Shown here piece by piece: positions 1 to 9,201 of a stretch of DNA of 59,993 bases. The position numbers and the translations under genes were made by a program. The notes under the pieces are model-generated. The model had not been told where the DNA came from. It saw nothing but the letters and a program-made list of their open reading frames with translations, and made no database searches. Positions within the stretch are counted from its first letter, which is position 1. Every line of letters starts with the position of its first letter. This DNA comes from Parastagonospora avenae f. sp. tritici 18332-5 (lineage: Eukaryota > Ascomycota > Dothideomycetes > Pleosporales > Phaeosphaeriaceae): assembly GCA_022559985.1 (NCBI GenBank), contig JAFJTR010000129.1, positions 1-59,993 of the forward strand, given 5' to 3'.

Positions 1-429
1 CGCGTTGGATTTTGACTGTTCGTGGTGTTGTTACACGCGAGCTCTGTGTTACTTGACTATCCCACATCGATACTGTACGTTAGACATGGCTCCCAACAAA
101 GGCAATTAACGTTATGTATAACTTAGGGGATTAGCACAATAGCGAAGCCTAATTTGTATGTAAAAAAGCAATTAGTTTAAATTAGTTTCCTAATTAGTTC
201 AGTTCGAGCCTTGCTAGGAGACAGTTTAATTAGTTTGTTCAAAATTTTCGGCCTCCTTCTTGCAGTTCAATTCAAGCCAAGGGCTCCAAACTGACTGGAC
301 GGATTGTTGACATGTCTGCTGATTAGAGGCTAGCTGTGAGGATGAGGGATTATCAGGGCTGCTTCGATAGGCGACAAGTGACGCGTACGTGAGGGCTGCA
401 GGTGCCTTAGAGGAGTTTGTGACTACGAG

Positions 430-2150
430 AAAGTTAGAGATCCTGTTAATCTTAGGCAGGTAAGCAAGCTGCTTATCCCGATGATTAAAGAGCGCGTCCT
501 AGCCTGAGTGGTAGTACACACCAGCGCGCTTAAACGGCGCCTAAGAGATAACGTTTGTGGCGAAGTTAGGGCAGTGGAGGACGTCCTTAAGGAAGATCTC
601 CTCAGTCGTGCTGTCCGCCTTAACGACCTGGATTTTGACAGTACTAAAGCCTAGCGCAGTGGTTAATCTAGTGGAGCCTCGTACGTCTTAAGTAGTTGCT
701 GCTTAGTACTTAATAAACTTAAAGTCGCTATTAAACACATGTCGATTAGCAGCTGTGTTAGAACAGTAGCAATGGCAGTAATTAGAGTTACTAACGGTTT
801 TCGCGAGCAGTGTAGGAGAAATGAGAGAGGCGATAGTAGCGAACACGTGAGGACCGTATGGGCTATCGTCAACCTTGCCGCCGGCGATTATGACGTTTGT
901 ACGTGTAGCGCCTGCTGCTTTTGCAGCGTCGTCGCGCTTCTTCTTTGCCTACTCTAGCATCAGCTTAGGATAGGCAGCCTAGCAATCCTTATTAGGGTCT
1001 CCGTGCTCTTTCTTGCAGTAATCGCAATAGCTATAGGGCGCTTGCGCTTGTTTTGTGCAGTCGGATCTGCTAGTGTAGCTGCAGGAGCAGCTTTAGGAGT
1101 GTTGTTGTTGCCACAGCTATTAAGGCAGGAGAGGACTTGTGTCTCCTTAGCCTGTCTCAAGATAGTGATGGAGGACTTAACTAGGTCCTCCTTCGTGTAG
1201 CAAATGTAATCTTTAAGTGTCGCAATTAGCGTGTTAATAGTCTATGTGTAGTTCTGCCGGAGATCGTTGTTGCTCGCCTCCACTCATTAGGGTAGCGCGC
1301 GATCGAGGCCATGGAGAAAGTGGATGATGGTGAGCTCCGCGACACTGCCATCGGCGGTGGCGCCAGTGACCGAGGGCTTGGCCCGTCCAATAGTAATACC
1401 CTGCGTAGTGAGGCCGTTGAGAGCTTCTTGAAACTTGCTAATGTAGTTACGAATAGTAGGGCAGTTTTCTGCTCGCAGGTTGATGAAAGCCTTCCAGGCT
1501 ACTGCTGCAGAAGCAAAGTCTCCATCGTTGTTGAGGTCCTTGAGAGTGACGTACATGGCGCTCGCCGAGGTACAGCTACGTACTTGCGTAATGAGCGACT
1601 TGTCGATTGACGAGAGTATGGTGTTCTAGAGGCGAGCGTCGCGGGCGACCCATAGGCTGTAGGCGGCCTCGTCGTCCTTGTGCAGTCGGCGGGCATCACC
1701 GTTGAGGTCGCGAAGCGCGGTGTTGTACTCGCCCACGCGGCGCATCTCCGCGGCGATTTCTGACAGCAGCGCATCGGAGGTGTAGTTAGGGCGGATGAGG
1801 GAAGTAGTGCTGTACCTGGTGTCGAGCGTGTTAAAACGCAGACAGGCGCCGCCGTCGAAGACGCGAAAGGCGCCCTCTGAGGAGGCGAAACTAGTGATCT
1901 GCTTAATCTAGTCCTTCTACTTGCGCCTGTCAGCTGTTAACTTAACGGAGACTGCAGTGCTAGAGGTGGACTGAGCGGGAGCATTAGTTCAGGACATCGC
2001 GGCAATCCTCAACTGAGGAGAGGGGCGCGATTAAATTAGGAGGTAGAGTAACCGAGAGCCAGCTGTCGCGACTGTGGCGGATAGTCCGCAGGTTACTGCG
2101 CGGCGATAGCTGTTGTAGCGCGCGACTGCGACGTTACTAAGCTTGCTGTT
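430..2150 (-). mobile_element. Ty1/copia retrotransposon relic (gag, zinc knuckle, protease)
   Basis: Read on the minus strand, this is a decayed copia-type polyprotein. The gag part is clearest at 1287-1556 (MYVTLKDLNNDGDF, then a UBN2-like stretch ending HFLHGLDRALP). It continues upstream to about 2100 through a frame containing EMRRVGEYNTALRDL. A knuckle-like CDYCKKEHGDPNKDC lies near 970-1015. A retropepsin-like stretch follows near 740-760, where the catalytic Asp position reads Asn (SNTAANRHV). A conserved post-protease stretch (EEIFLKDVLHCPNFATNVIS) lies near 540-610. Several in-frame stops interrupt it. Nearly all are TAG or TAA where the family would have Gln or Trp, as CpA-to-TpA change would give. 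No LTR pair was identified. Family assignment is from recognised motifs; the exact ends are uncertain. Confidence 0.75.
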
Positions 2151-2159
2151 AGAGGAGCG

Positions 2160-2357
2160 ATGATGATTGTTAAGTTGCGCAAGCCGCTGAGAAATCTCTG
2201 CAAACAGCTTGTTCTAGAGCGACTACAGGAGCAGGTGAGGGCTTATAATCTGTCAAGCCTAGAGGTTGAGGAGAATCATGATGTATTAGGCTATAGGAAA
2301 GAGAGCCTCTACCCGCAAAAGAGAGAGGGTGAAGGAGCTAGACCGAAACAGTCCTAG
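2160..2357 (+). pseudogene. Fragment resembling a pogo-family transposase C-terminus
   Basis: A 65-residue frame contains LRNLCKQLVLERLQEQ and then ENHDVLGYRKESLY. The first piece resembles the basic/coiled region after the DDE domain of fungal Fot1/pogo transposases. The second resembles ENHVVLGYGIERPMY in the degraded transposase on the opposite strand at about 9.8 kb. It has no DDE core and no recognisable start, so it is treated as a fragment. The boundary with the copia relic on its left is abrupt. Confidence 0.35.
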
Positions 2358-2769
2358 GTGAAAACGGAACTTGGGTCATCACTCATGCGCTAAGGGGTAA
2401 GCCCTATGGCCGACAAGTGCAAGCAGTGCGCAAGGAATTAAGGATTGAACTGAGGTTGTATTGGGTAAAGCTACGAATAGTATGTATACATGTGTAACCA
2501 CGTGACTAAAGTCATGTGATATTCTAGTTGTAGCAGGCACTGCCCGGTGGGCAAGTGTACTTACCTCAGAGCCGAGAGCTCCTGTAGACCTACATCACAA
2601 CATAATAACAGATAGCAATACAAGCGTTCATCCGCAGCCTCCAACCCGACACTGCTCACGCAGTTACAACATGGGTAGCTGTAAACAGCGTTAGTGCAGG
2701 AAAGGCAGCCTCGTCTCACCAGAGGTGAGGTGCCACTGCACGTGAGGCAGGAGATGCCCTCAATCGTGA
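2358..2769. other. Transposon-derived spacer, no gene
   Basis: No intact reading frame. Apart from the dispersed repeat, the 2600-2670 part resembles, on the plus strand, the sequence following the zinc-knuckle remnant at 3230-3270 (ACACTGCTC...CAGTTACAA in both). It is therefore probably another diverged copy of the same transposon tail. Confidence 0.4.
2441..2490 (+). repeat. Dispersed repeat, copy 1
   Basis: The stretch beginning AGGATTGAACTGAG is repeated at 7748-7800 with scattered differences, and both are followed within 60-90 bp by GGCACTGC or GGGCACTGC. Both copies lie next to retroelement debris, so they may be the same terminal piece of one repeat family. Which family is not known. 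Confidence 0.5.
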
Positions 2770-3032
2770 CACAAATCAATGTATCATGGCTCGCGTAGGT
2801 GGCAATCCTCGTTCGGGGAGTCGTTTAATATATTCAAGGAGCCCTAGCTCCTGGTGTGGGTGAAGGGTTTATTGATTTCGACGCTGCTTTTCCCGTGAGG
2901 TTGATGCGCCCTGGTGTCTCCGCGCGAGCGTTCTGCGATTAACACCATACTTTTCTGCAATTTTGGAATGGAAAGTTTTTCTCCAGGTTTAAGTGATTTA
3001 ATTGCTGCAAGCGCAGCCTCAATTGGGTCCAT
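2770..3032 (-). pseudogene. N-terminal piece of a Fot1/pogo-type transposase
   Basis: On the minus strand an ATG at 3032 opens MDPIEAALAAIKSLKPGEKL, the typical start of fungal pogo-family transposases. After a one-base frameshift the helix-turn-helix (Psq type) continues as KIAEKYGVNRRTLARRHQG. It then enters the first CENP-B-like segment (LGLLEYIKRLPERGLPPTR), broken by a stop. The coding similarity ends near 2770, so the DDE nuclease is absent. Immediately upstream and in the opposite orientation lies the C-terminal zinc-knuckle piece at 3137-3325. An intact element would not have this arrangement. Confidence 0.7.
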
Positions 3033-3080
3033 GTTGGGTGAGATAACACGTGTTAAAGTTTTGGTGTTGCATGAGGAAAC

Positions 3081-3114
3081 CGGGCGTCGCGCCGAGGCGG
3101 GCGTCGCGCCGAGG
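3081..3114 (+). repeat. Perfect 17-bp tandem duplication
   Basis: The unit CGGGCGTCGCGCCGAGG occurs twice in direct succession (3081-3097 and 3098-3114) with no mismatch. It lies at the junction between two oppositely oriented transposase fragments. Confidence 0.9.
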
Positions 3115-3136
3115 AACACGGTACCGGTACGTTAGT

Positions 3137-3325
3137 GATCAAGAACAAGCCCAACCAACTCTTCGGCGTTGTGGGAACTGCAGCAGGAGTGAGCACAACG
3201 CGCGAACGTGTAAAAAGGATAAAGAGGCAGCACCTAACCCTACACTGCTCCTGCAGTTACAAGAAGGGTTGGTGGCTGAGCCGCACGCCGTATCCACCCA
3301 ATCAAAGGAGTCGCCCTCGATCTGA
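3137..3325 (+). pseudogene. C-terminal zinc-knuckle tail of a pogo-type transposase
   Basis: The plus strand encodes CGNCSRSEHNARTCKKD, a CCHC-type knuckle at the extreme C-terminus of many fungal pogo-family transposases. It is preceded by TLRR and followed by a short charged tail and a stop. No DDE core precedes it; the upstream DNA is the 17-bp duplication and an inverted N-terminal fragment. It is a solo remnant. Confidence 0.6.
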
Positions 3326-3430
3326 CCTGGCAAAACACATTAGCCTAATTGTGATAATATCGACCCAGACCTTTGTGATCTCCTGTTGTGCGGCCCGTAG
3401 ATATGGACTCGCATGAATAGGGTGCCTAGC

Positions 3431-3437
3431 ATATAAG
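3431..3437 (+). promoter_or_regulatory. TATA-like element of the hexose transporter
   Basis: ATATAAG lies 93-99 bp before the start codon at 3530. The tract between (CTCC/CCAC-rich, pyrimidine-rich) is typical of a fungal core promoter. Transposon remnants end about 100 bp further upstream, so the promoter available to this gene is short. Confidence 0.4.
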
Positions 3438-3529
3438 AACTCCCCTGTGCTCCAGTTCTTCCCCAGTATTCACTCCACCTCCGACTTGCAATCGTCTGTC
3501 GCTGGATCAGTCGATCAATACTACTCACG

Positions 3530-5284
3530 ATGAGTCCCCATTTCAAACGGCCCAACCAGGCCGCTGTGATCGAGGCACAGGAAGCTGCGCCTGAGCTTCC
3601 ACCGGTGTCATGGAGCAAATCGCCCAACATGCGTAAGCTGTACTTTTACTGTGCGGTTCTTTGCGTCTGCTCGGCCACCACCGGTTACGATGGGTGAGTT
3701 CTGGGTCTTGCAAACAGAGCAGGCCCGTTTACTGATCGTGCGAAGATCTCTCATGAACACTTCTCAACTCCTTGACTCCTGGAAGGTCACTATGGATAAC
3801 CCTTCTGAGGACACTTTGGGTCGTCTCAGCGCCATGTACTCGATCGGTTCCATCGTTTCTCTCCCAGTTGTACCTTGGCTCAGCGACAAATTTGGGCGCA
3901 AAACCCCAATCACTATTGGTTGCATCATCATGGTCATTGCCGCCGCTATTCAAGCTGCCTCTATGAGCCGCCCACAATATGAGGGTGGCCGTTTCTTCAT
4001 GGGTTTCGGCAACTCCATGGCTCAACTTTCCTGCCCTATGCTTATCACCGAAATCGCGCATCCTCAGCATCGTGCCAGGATTACCACCGTCTACAACTGC
4101 TTGTGGAATCTTGGTGCTCTGATCTGTGGTTGGTTGGCTTTTGGCACACAGCACATTCCCAACGACTGGTCCTGGAGAATCCCGACTCTCATCCAAGGTA
4201 TCTTCTCCATTATCCAACTCATATTCATCTGGTGGATCCCTGAGTAAGTTCTTCACACGTTGTCCAATCCCTTTCACCATTGGCTGACTTTGACTTCTAG
4301 GTCCCCGCGTTGGCTGCTGTCCAAGGACAGGAACGACGAGGCGCTCCGCATGCTCTCCCACTACCACGCCGACGGCAATGACAGCGACTCTACTGTCATG
4401 TTCGAGTATGCCGAGATGAAGGAGACCATCCGCATTGAATACTTGCACAAGAAGACCTCCTCATACATGGACTTCATCAGGACCCCAGGTAACCGCAAGC
4501 GTCTCTTGATGATCATCTCACTCGGTCTCTTCTCCCAGTGGTCTGGAAATGCCCTTGTCAGCTACTACGCTGGCGTCATCTATGACGGTGCCGGTATCAC
4601 TAAGCAGACTGACAAACTGGGTTTGGACGCCGGAAACAAGGTCCTCTCTCTGTTCGTTTCCATCTCATGCGCTATGTTGGTCGACCGTGTTGGTAGACGC
4701 CCGCTCTTCCTCACTGCCACCGCCGGTATGCTTGTCTTCTTGATTTGCTGCACTATCACTGGACAGCAATTCTCCAAGACTGGTAACCTCAAAATCGGAT
4801 ATGTTAACATTCTCTTCGTCTGGCTGCACGGCGTAGCTTACTCTCTGGCCTGGTCTGGCCTTTTGGTTGCATACACCGTTGAGATTCTGCCCTACAAGCT
4901 CCGCGCCAAGGGTGTATTCCTTATGAACATTTCAGTCCAAGTCGCCCTCACGATCAACAACTACGTCAACCCCATTCCCATCACCAAGGGTGGTGGCTGG
5001 TACGGCCAAAACTGGAAGTTGTTTGCCTGCTACGCTGGCTGGGTTCTTCTCGAACTCATCTGGGTTTACTACTTCTACGTAGAGACTCGGTATGTCGCTT
5101 TTTGTCCTTGCCAGATGGACCCAACGCTAACTTTTTCTCTAGTGGCCCCACTCTCGAGGAGATCGCCCGCATCTTTGATGGCGATGCCGCAGAGGTTGCT
5201 GATATTGACATCGATGGCAAAGGCATCAGCAACCGCAATGGCAGCATCAAGGAGGCTCAAATCACACAAATTGAGAAGTCCTAG
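3530..5284 (+). CDS. MFS hexose/lactose-permease-type sugar transporter, four exons
   Basis: Proposed exons are 3530-3693, 3746-4243, 4301-5089 and 5143-5284. Introns of 52, 57 and 53 nt all have GT-AG ends, and the join gives 530 residues, the usual size for fungal sugar porters. The first splice creates GYDGSLMNT after transmembrane helix 1. Sugar-porter signatures follow: PWLSDKFGRKTP after helix 2, GFGNSMAQLSCPML in helix 4, WWIPESPRWLL at the end of helix 6, VDRVGRRPLF after helix 8, and the YVETRGPTLEEI tail signature spanning the last intron. It should act at the plasma membrane as a proton-coupled monosaccharide or disaccharide carrier. Substrate cannot be told from sequence. The gene looks intact although transposon debris flanks it on both sides. 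The start was chosen as the first ATG in frame after the TATA-like element. Confidence 0.93.
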
Positions 5285-5660
5285 ACTAGTCCGCCACTAT
5301 TCGTCGACCACGTCACTGTAGATCCTATAGCGACGTAGCCACTTGAGTATTTTGATACATAGAACTTAGAGGCTCAGTCCAGCAATTGCATCAGCGAGTC
5401 TCAGACTGCTGCGAGTTCTCTATATTGACTGTATGTCCCGTTCACGACCACCTTTGCGTACGTGTGATTTTCATTTCAGCAACAAACTGAGCTTTGTACG
5501 CTACCTTATTTTTGCTATCATCTAATATGCTGCATGCACATGTCTAGCTCTCTATAATCGGATTATTAGGACGCCGTATACAGCTATGCTACGACAGTCG
5601 CGACCAACCCTGTGCCGTCTCAGGGATCTTGCAGCGGCGCTCCTCTTCACTTGTACCGTA
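5285..5660. other. 3' flank of the transporter, no gene
   Basis: No coding feature seen. The stretch ends with a TA at 5659-5660 that abuts the left inverted repeat of the Fot1-like element and forms one copy of its target-site duplication. Confidence 0.6.
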
Positions 5661-5713
5661 AGCGAGTGACGCAGGCAAGCGAGCGACGCACCCCACCAAC
5701 TTTGCGCACCTCT
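5661..5713 (+). repeat. Left terminal inverted repeat of the Fot1-like element
   Basis: Begins AGCGAGTGACGCAGGC and ends GCGCACCTCT. It is the exact reverse complement of 7435-7487 over all 53 positions. The match stops immediately inside, at 5714 versus 7434. Confidence 0.95.
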
Positions 5714-5961
5714 ACACGCGTATATCTCAACCACCTTATAAGATAATATATAGATATTGATAGAGTAGATTAAGCAGTATCTAGAATATATTTCTTGCAC
5801 GTACGAGAGTTGTGCCCAGTCTCTCTGCACCTCTTACAGCGTGCGATAGCTTGGCGGCTGCGGCCGGATTGCTCTCCTCCTTGACGCTCTTCACGAGCAA
5901 TCTGCTGATCAGCCTCTCGTTGAGCGAGTAGATCCTCGCCAGCTCCCTTTATTAAGACCCC

Positions 5962-7418
5962 TCACTGCTGTATGCGCTTTTTTTTACGCTGTTTACGCGC
6001 TGACGCTGCCTTATTAGCCTTCTTAAGGCTGGCAATCCGATCGCGCATCAGCTCAGCTGAGAGCATCATCACCTCAGCGCCCTTCTTGAGCTGGCCAATC
6101 GCCTTAATAATCGAAGCAGGTGAGGAGCTCTTGTGCCGCCGAACGCGATCGCGTATCAATGTTGATTGAGCCTCAAGCTCACGTACGTGGCTCGGCGTAC
6201 GAGTCTCCCAGATAGCCTCTGGCAGAGCAGCTGGAGTAGGTGTACACAGCTGCACGTCAAGCTTTGAGAGCACAGCGTCTGGTTGGAAAGGCACAAGGCC
6301 TGCGCCTCGAAAGGCTGAGCAGATATTGGCTGAGGTGAACGATCGACTGAACGCTGCCTTGAAGGCTGGCAGGAACTTGAGCTTGGTGATGTGGTTGATG
6401 TGGTGGCGGATCAGGCTCTCAACCTCACGGCTGTACGCGCGCTTCAACGGCGAGAAGCAGCCAACGTCAAGAGGCTGTAGTAGGTGGGATGAGTGAGGCG
6501 GCATGCAGAGCGTGTAGATATTGTTCTCCTTGCAGAGCTCTTGAAACTCAAGAGAGTGATGACTCTCATGGCCGTCAAGGACGAGCAGGCGACGCGCACC
6601 AACGACGCGAGTCTTCGTGTGAGCTTTGAAATGCTTCAGCCACTCTACTCCTAGTTCGTTGTTCGTCCAGCCATTTTCGCTAACTGCGATTACCCAGTCG
6701 CGTGGGATCTCTGCTTCCTCGTACCAGGCAGATAGGTGATACTGGCCAGCGAAGATGATGAACGGTGGGATTGACCAGCCAGCAGCATTGATGGCAGCGA
6801 TCGCTGTCACCCACTCGCGATTGCCTAGCTGGATAGCCTTTGGCCTGCCTCTCCTCTCTGATCCTGTCACAACGAGCTTAGTCGTGATCTTGCCCATCAT
6901 GAAGCCAGCCTCGTCAAGTTATAGACGTCATCATCGCAGATGCCGTACTTGGCCTTTTTCTGCTCTACGAGCTCAAACCAGCTCCTGATTAGGGCTGGAT
7001 CCTCACATAGAGCTCGCTGCCTATCACACGCTCGATTGAAACACGTCGTGAGACTGTCTGTACGCTTGACAAAGTTGGCTGGCCACTTCTGCCCAACCTG
7101 ACCAGCGCCGCGCGCAGCCAGCAGCTTATCAGCCATATCACGTACAGCTTCGTACGTAGGCGCAAATCCACGTGCGTCCAAGTCGATTATATAACTGATA
7201 ATCACCTCCTCCTTTCGCAGAGAGAGCTTCTTTGAGTTAGGCTGGCAATCGCGTCGGGCAGGTACTCCAGCGCGTCGGCGGCGGAGCGTCGCTTCAGCTA
7301 CGTTGTAGATCGCTGCAGCAGGACGATTACCATGGATCTGTTTGGCATTAATAGATGAGATAGCAAGCTGAATATCTGCTTCGTTTGAGAGTAGTTGAGT
7401 AACGTTGCGGAGAGCCAT
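5962..7418 (-). pseudogene. Fot1/pogo-type DDE transposase with one frameshift
   Basis: The start codon at 7418 opens MALRNVTQLLSNEADIQLAI. An N-terminal Psq/CENP-B DNA-binding half follows (TLRRRRAGVPAR; SYIIDLDARGF; LLAARGAGQVGQKW). The frame ends at 6897 just where the first catalytic Asp is expected, reading VYNLTRLAS instead of the family VYN-F-DEAGF. The -1 frame resumes at once with MMGKITTKLVV and carries the second acidic site LVLDGHESHH and the third LLQPLDVGCFSPLKRAYS. It ends in a basic coiled tail. One missing base in a TT run at 6915-6917 explains the break. All three acidic residues remain encoded across the two frames, so only this lesion appears to separate it from a full-length protein of roughly 485 residues. 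Confidence 0.9.
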
Positions 7419-7434
7419 TGTAAATTGAGATAGG

Positions 7435-7487
7435 AGAGGTGCGCAAAGTTGGTGGGGTGCGTCGCTCGCTTGCCTGCGTCACTCGCT
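7435..7487 (-). repeat. Right terminal inverted repeat of the Fot1-like element
   Basis: Exact inverse of 5661-5713. It lies 17 bp upstream of the transposase start codon, so the repeat probably also carries promoter sequence. Confidence 0.95.
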
Positions 7488-7880
7488 TATCCAACACGTT
7501 ACACAACTTTGCTATACAGATCTACGCTGCGAGGCTAGGACCTGAGCCTCTCATCGATTACCTGCGAGCTTTCTCAAGTGAGATTCTCTGCGACAGGGCC
7601 TCCGCCAGGGCAGACAAACTACCACGGATCTATCAATCACAGCTGCCGCCTGTGCCAAAGTCAGAGAACTAGCTTAATACACATATGTTTAGAGATCAAT
7701 TTTGACGCTGTCGCGGTGTAGAAAACGCGCATATGCAGAAGGATTGAAGGATTGAACTGAGATGTTATTGTATGTAGCTATGAACAGTATATGTAGTAAA
7801 TCAGAGGTGGCGGGCACTGCGTAGTACAGCAGTGGAGACATGGAACTGTGCTACGTAGTACAAGGAAAAGGAAATACTCT
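7488..7880. other. Transposon-derived spacer with second dispersed-repeat copy
   Basis: No gene. It contains the second copy of the dispersed repeat (about 7748-7800) and a short stretch with inverted GTAGTAC-type words at 7827-7862. It sits between the Fot1-like element and the copia reverse-transcriptase relic. Confidence 0.5.
7748..7800 (+). repeat. Dispersed repeat, copy 2
   Basis: Matches 2441-2490 from AGGATTGAACTGAG through TAGCTATGAACAGTATATG (copy 1: AAGCTACGAATAGTATGTA), with scattered mismatches in between. Also followed by GGGCACTGC. Confidence 0.5.
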
Positions 7881-7884
7881 AGAA

Positions 7885-8595
7885 CCGCGACAGACGCGCT
7901 ATAGAGATCGAATAGCAAGATCTACGCGCTAAAGGCGTTCTTAGACAGACAGAGCGATTGAAAGCCACTGCAGACAGTAAAGCACTGCTGCTGATGTGAG
8001 TCTTCGCTTACAAGACGGATAGAGATGGATATCTCTCAAGGTTCAAGGCTCGACTCGTTGTCCGAGGCGACCTTCAAGCCCCGATAGACGACACGTATGC
8101 TGCTACACTTGCTATCCGTAACTTTCGCGCTCTTATTGCAATCGCTGATTACTTTAATCTTAAACTAAAGCAGTATGATGTCCCTACTGCCTTCTTAAAC
8201 GCAAAGACTAACCGCAAGCTATACGCTGAAACACCTAAGGCCTTCCGCCATATTGAAGGCGAAATTATGCTGGTGCTCCGCGCCCTGTACGGCCTAAAGG
8301 AGTGACCAATCCTATGGTACAATGACCTACGTCGACAGCTTATTAAGCCAGGCTTAAAGCTAGTTAAAGGCTTTCCTTGCTTATACACGAGCTACTCGCT
8401 CATTCTATTTGTCTACGTTGACGACATTGTTATGGCGTTTGGTCGATTGAACGCCTATCACCACTAGTCCTTTGAGAAGGATCTGGTAGACCTATACAAC
8501 ATCAAAGCGATGGGAGACCTTACCTGGTTTCTCGGTATTCGCATCATCCGAGACTGAGCTGGAAAGACCCCTAAAGGTTATATAACAAAGTTGTG
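7885..8595 (+). pseudogene. Ty1/copia reverse transcriptase relic
   Basis: One plus-strand frame reads as the RVT_2 domain: VFAYKTDRDGYLSRFKARLV, then QYDVPTAFLNAKTNRKLY, RALYGLKE, LWYNDLRRQL and FVYVDDIVMAF (YVDD at about 8414-8425), then GDLTWFLGIRII. Four in-frame stops interrupt it (before VFAYK, after YGLKE, after NAYHH and after GIRIIRD), each at a place where the family has a residue one transition away (Trp, Gln or Arg). The integrase and RNase H parts are not seen. It runs directly into a transposase tail fragment at 8593. Confidence 0.85.
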
Positions 8596-9035
8596 ACGGA
8601 GAAGACCTCTGAAGAAGCAAAGACTCTGGCTTCATCTCTCCACTATCTCTCCACCCAATTTGAGCTCACATCAGCTGAGAACACAGGACTGAGGGCCTCT
8701 CTTCAAGCCAAAAAGAAACATAAGATTAAAGGCCAAGTCCTCCCTCATTTGATAAACAACAGCGGGGCTTTGACTCTGTCTCCAGCAACAGTAGAAAAGG
8801 CTCTTGAGGCTTTGGCACAAAAGGACCGAGAAGTAGAGGAAGAACTGGCCAAAAAAGCCGAATAAAAGGCTGCCAGGCAGCCAACCAAAGAGAGCAAACT
8901 TGCCCTACATGCAGTGGCAGCTGATAAGAGGAAGGCAGACAAAGAGAAGAGGGAGAAGGAGAAGGAAGAGCGGGCCCAAAAGATAGCTCAAAGAGAGAGA
9001 GAGAAGAAGCTAAGTCTGCCCCATCACCCCCCAAC
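8593..9035 (+). pseudogene. C-terminal coiled-coil tail of a pogo-type transposase
   Basis: A plus-strand frame encodes LASSLHYLSTQFELTSAENTG, LQAKKKHKIKGQVLP, LTLSPATVEKALEALAQKD and then a Lys/Glu-rich helix (KRKADKEKREKEKEERAQK), with one TAA interrupting after KKAE. This order (aromatic helix, KKKHK patch, charged coiled coil) is what I know from the far C-terminus of one branch of fungal pogo-family transposases. No catalytic domain precedes it; a copia relic abuts it. Confidence 0.6.
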
Positions 9036-9201
9036 AAGAGGAAATTAGCCTTAAAGTCAATATCAAACAGGCCCTCTAAGAAACAGACAATCAGACAACT
9101 AGGTGGCGGTGCATCAGGTGTGGGAGGTGGAGGAGAAGCAACACCAGTATCCCTACCTAAAGTCACTAGAAGTGGGTGCAACATCAGCCTTCCAAGTAAA
9201 T

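Larger units (their letters stand above)
5661..7487 (-). mobile_element. Nearly intact Fot1/pogo-type DNA transposon
   Basis: The element is 1,827 bp, bounded by perfect 53-bp inverted repeats and flanked on both sides by TA (5659-5660 and 7488-7489), the target duplication expected of Tc1/mariner-pogo insertion. It contains one transposase gene on the minus strand, running almost from repeat to repeat. Length, repeats, target site and gene order all match fungal Fot1 relatives. Identical repeats and a single lesion suggest recent insertion. Nearby retroelement relics are full of stops. Confidence 0.93.

Noticed and set aside
3729..4448. 239-codon minus-strand frame
   Set aside because: Antisense shadow of hexose-transporter exons 2 and 3.
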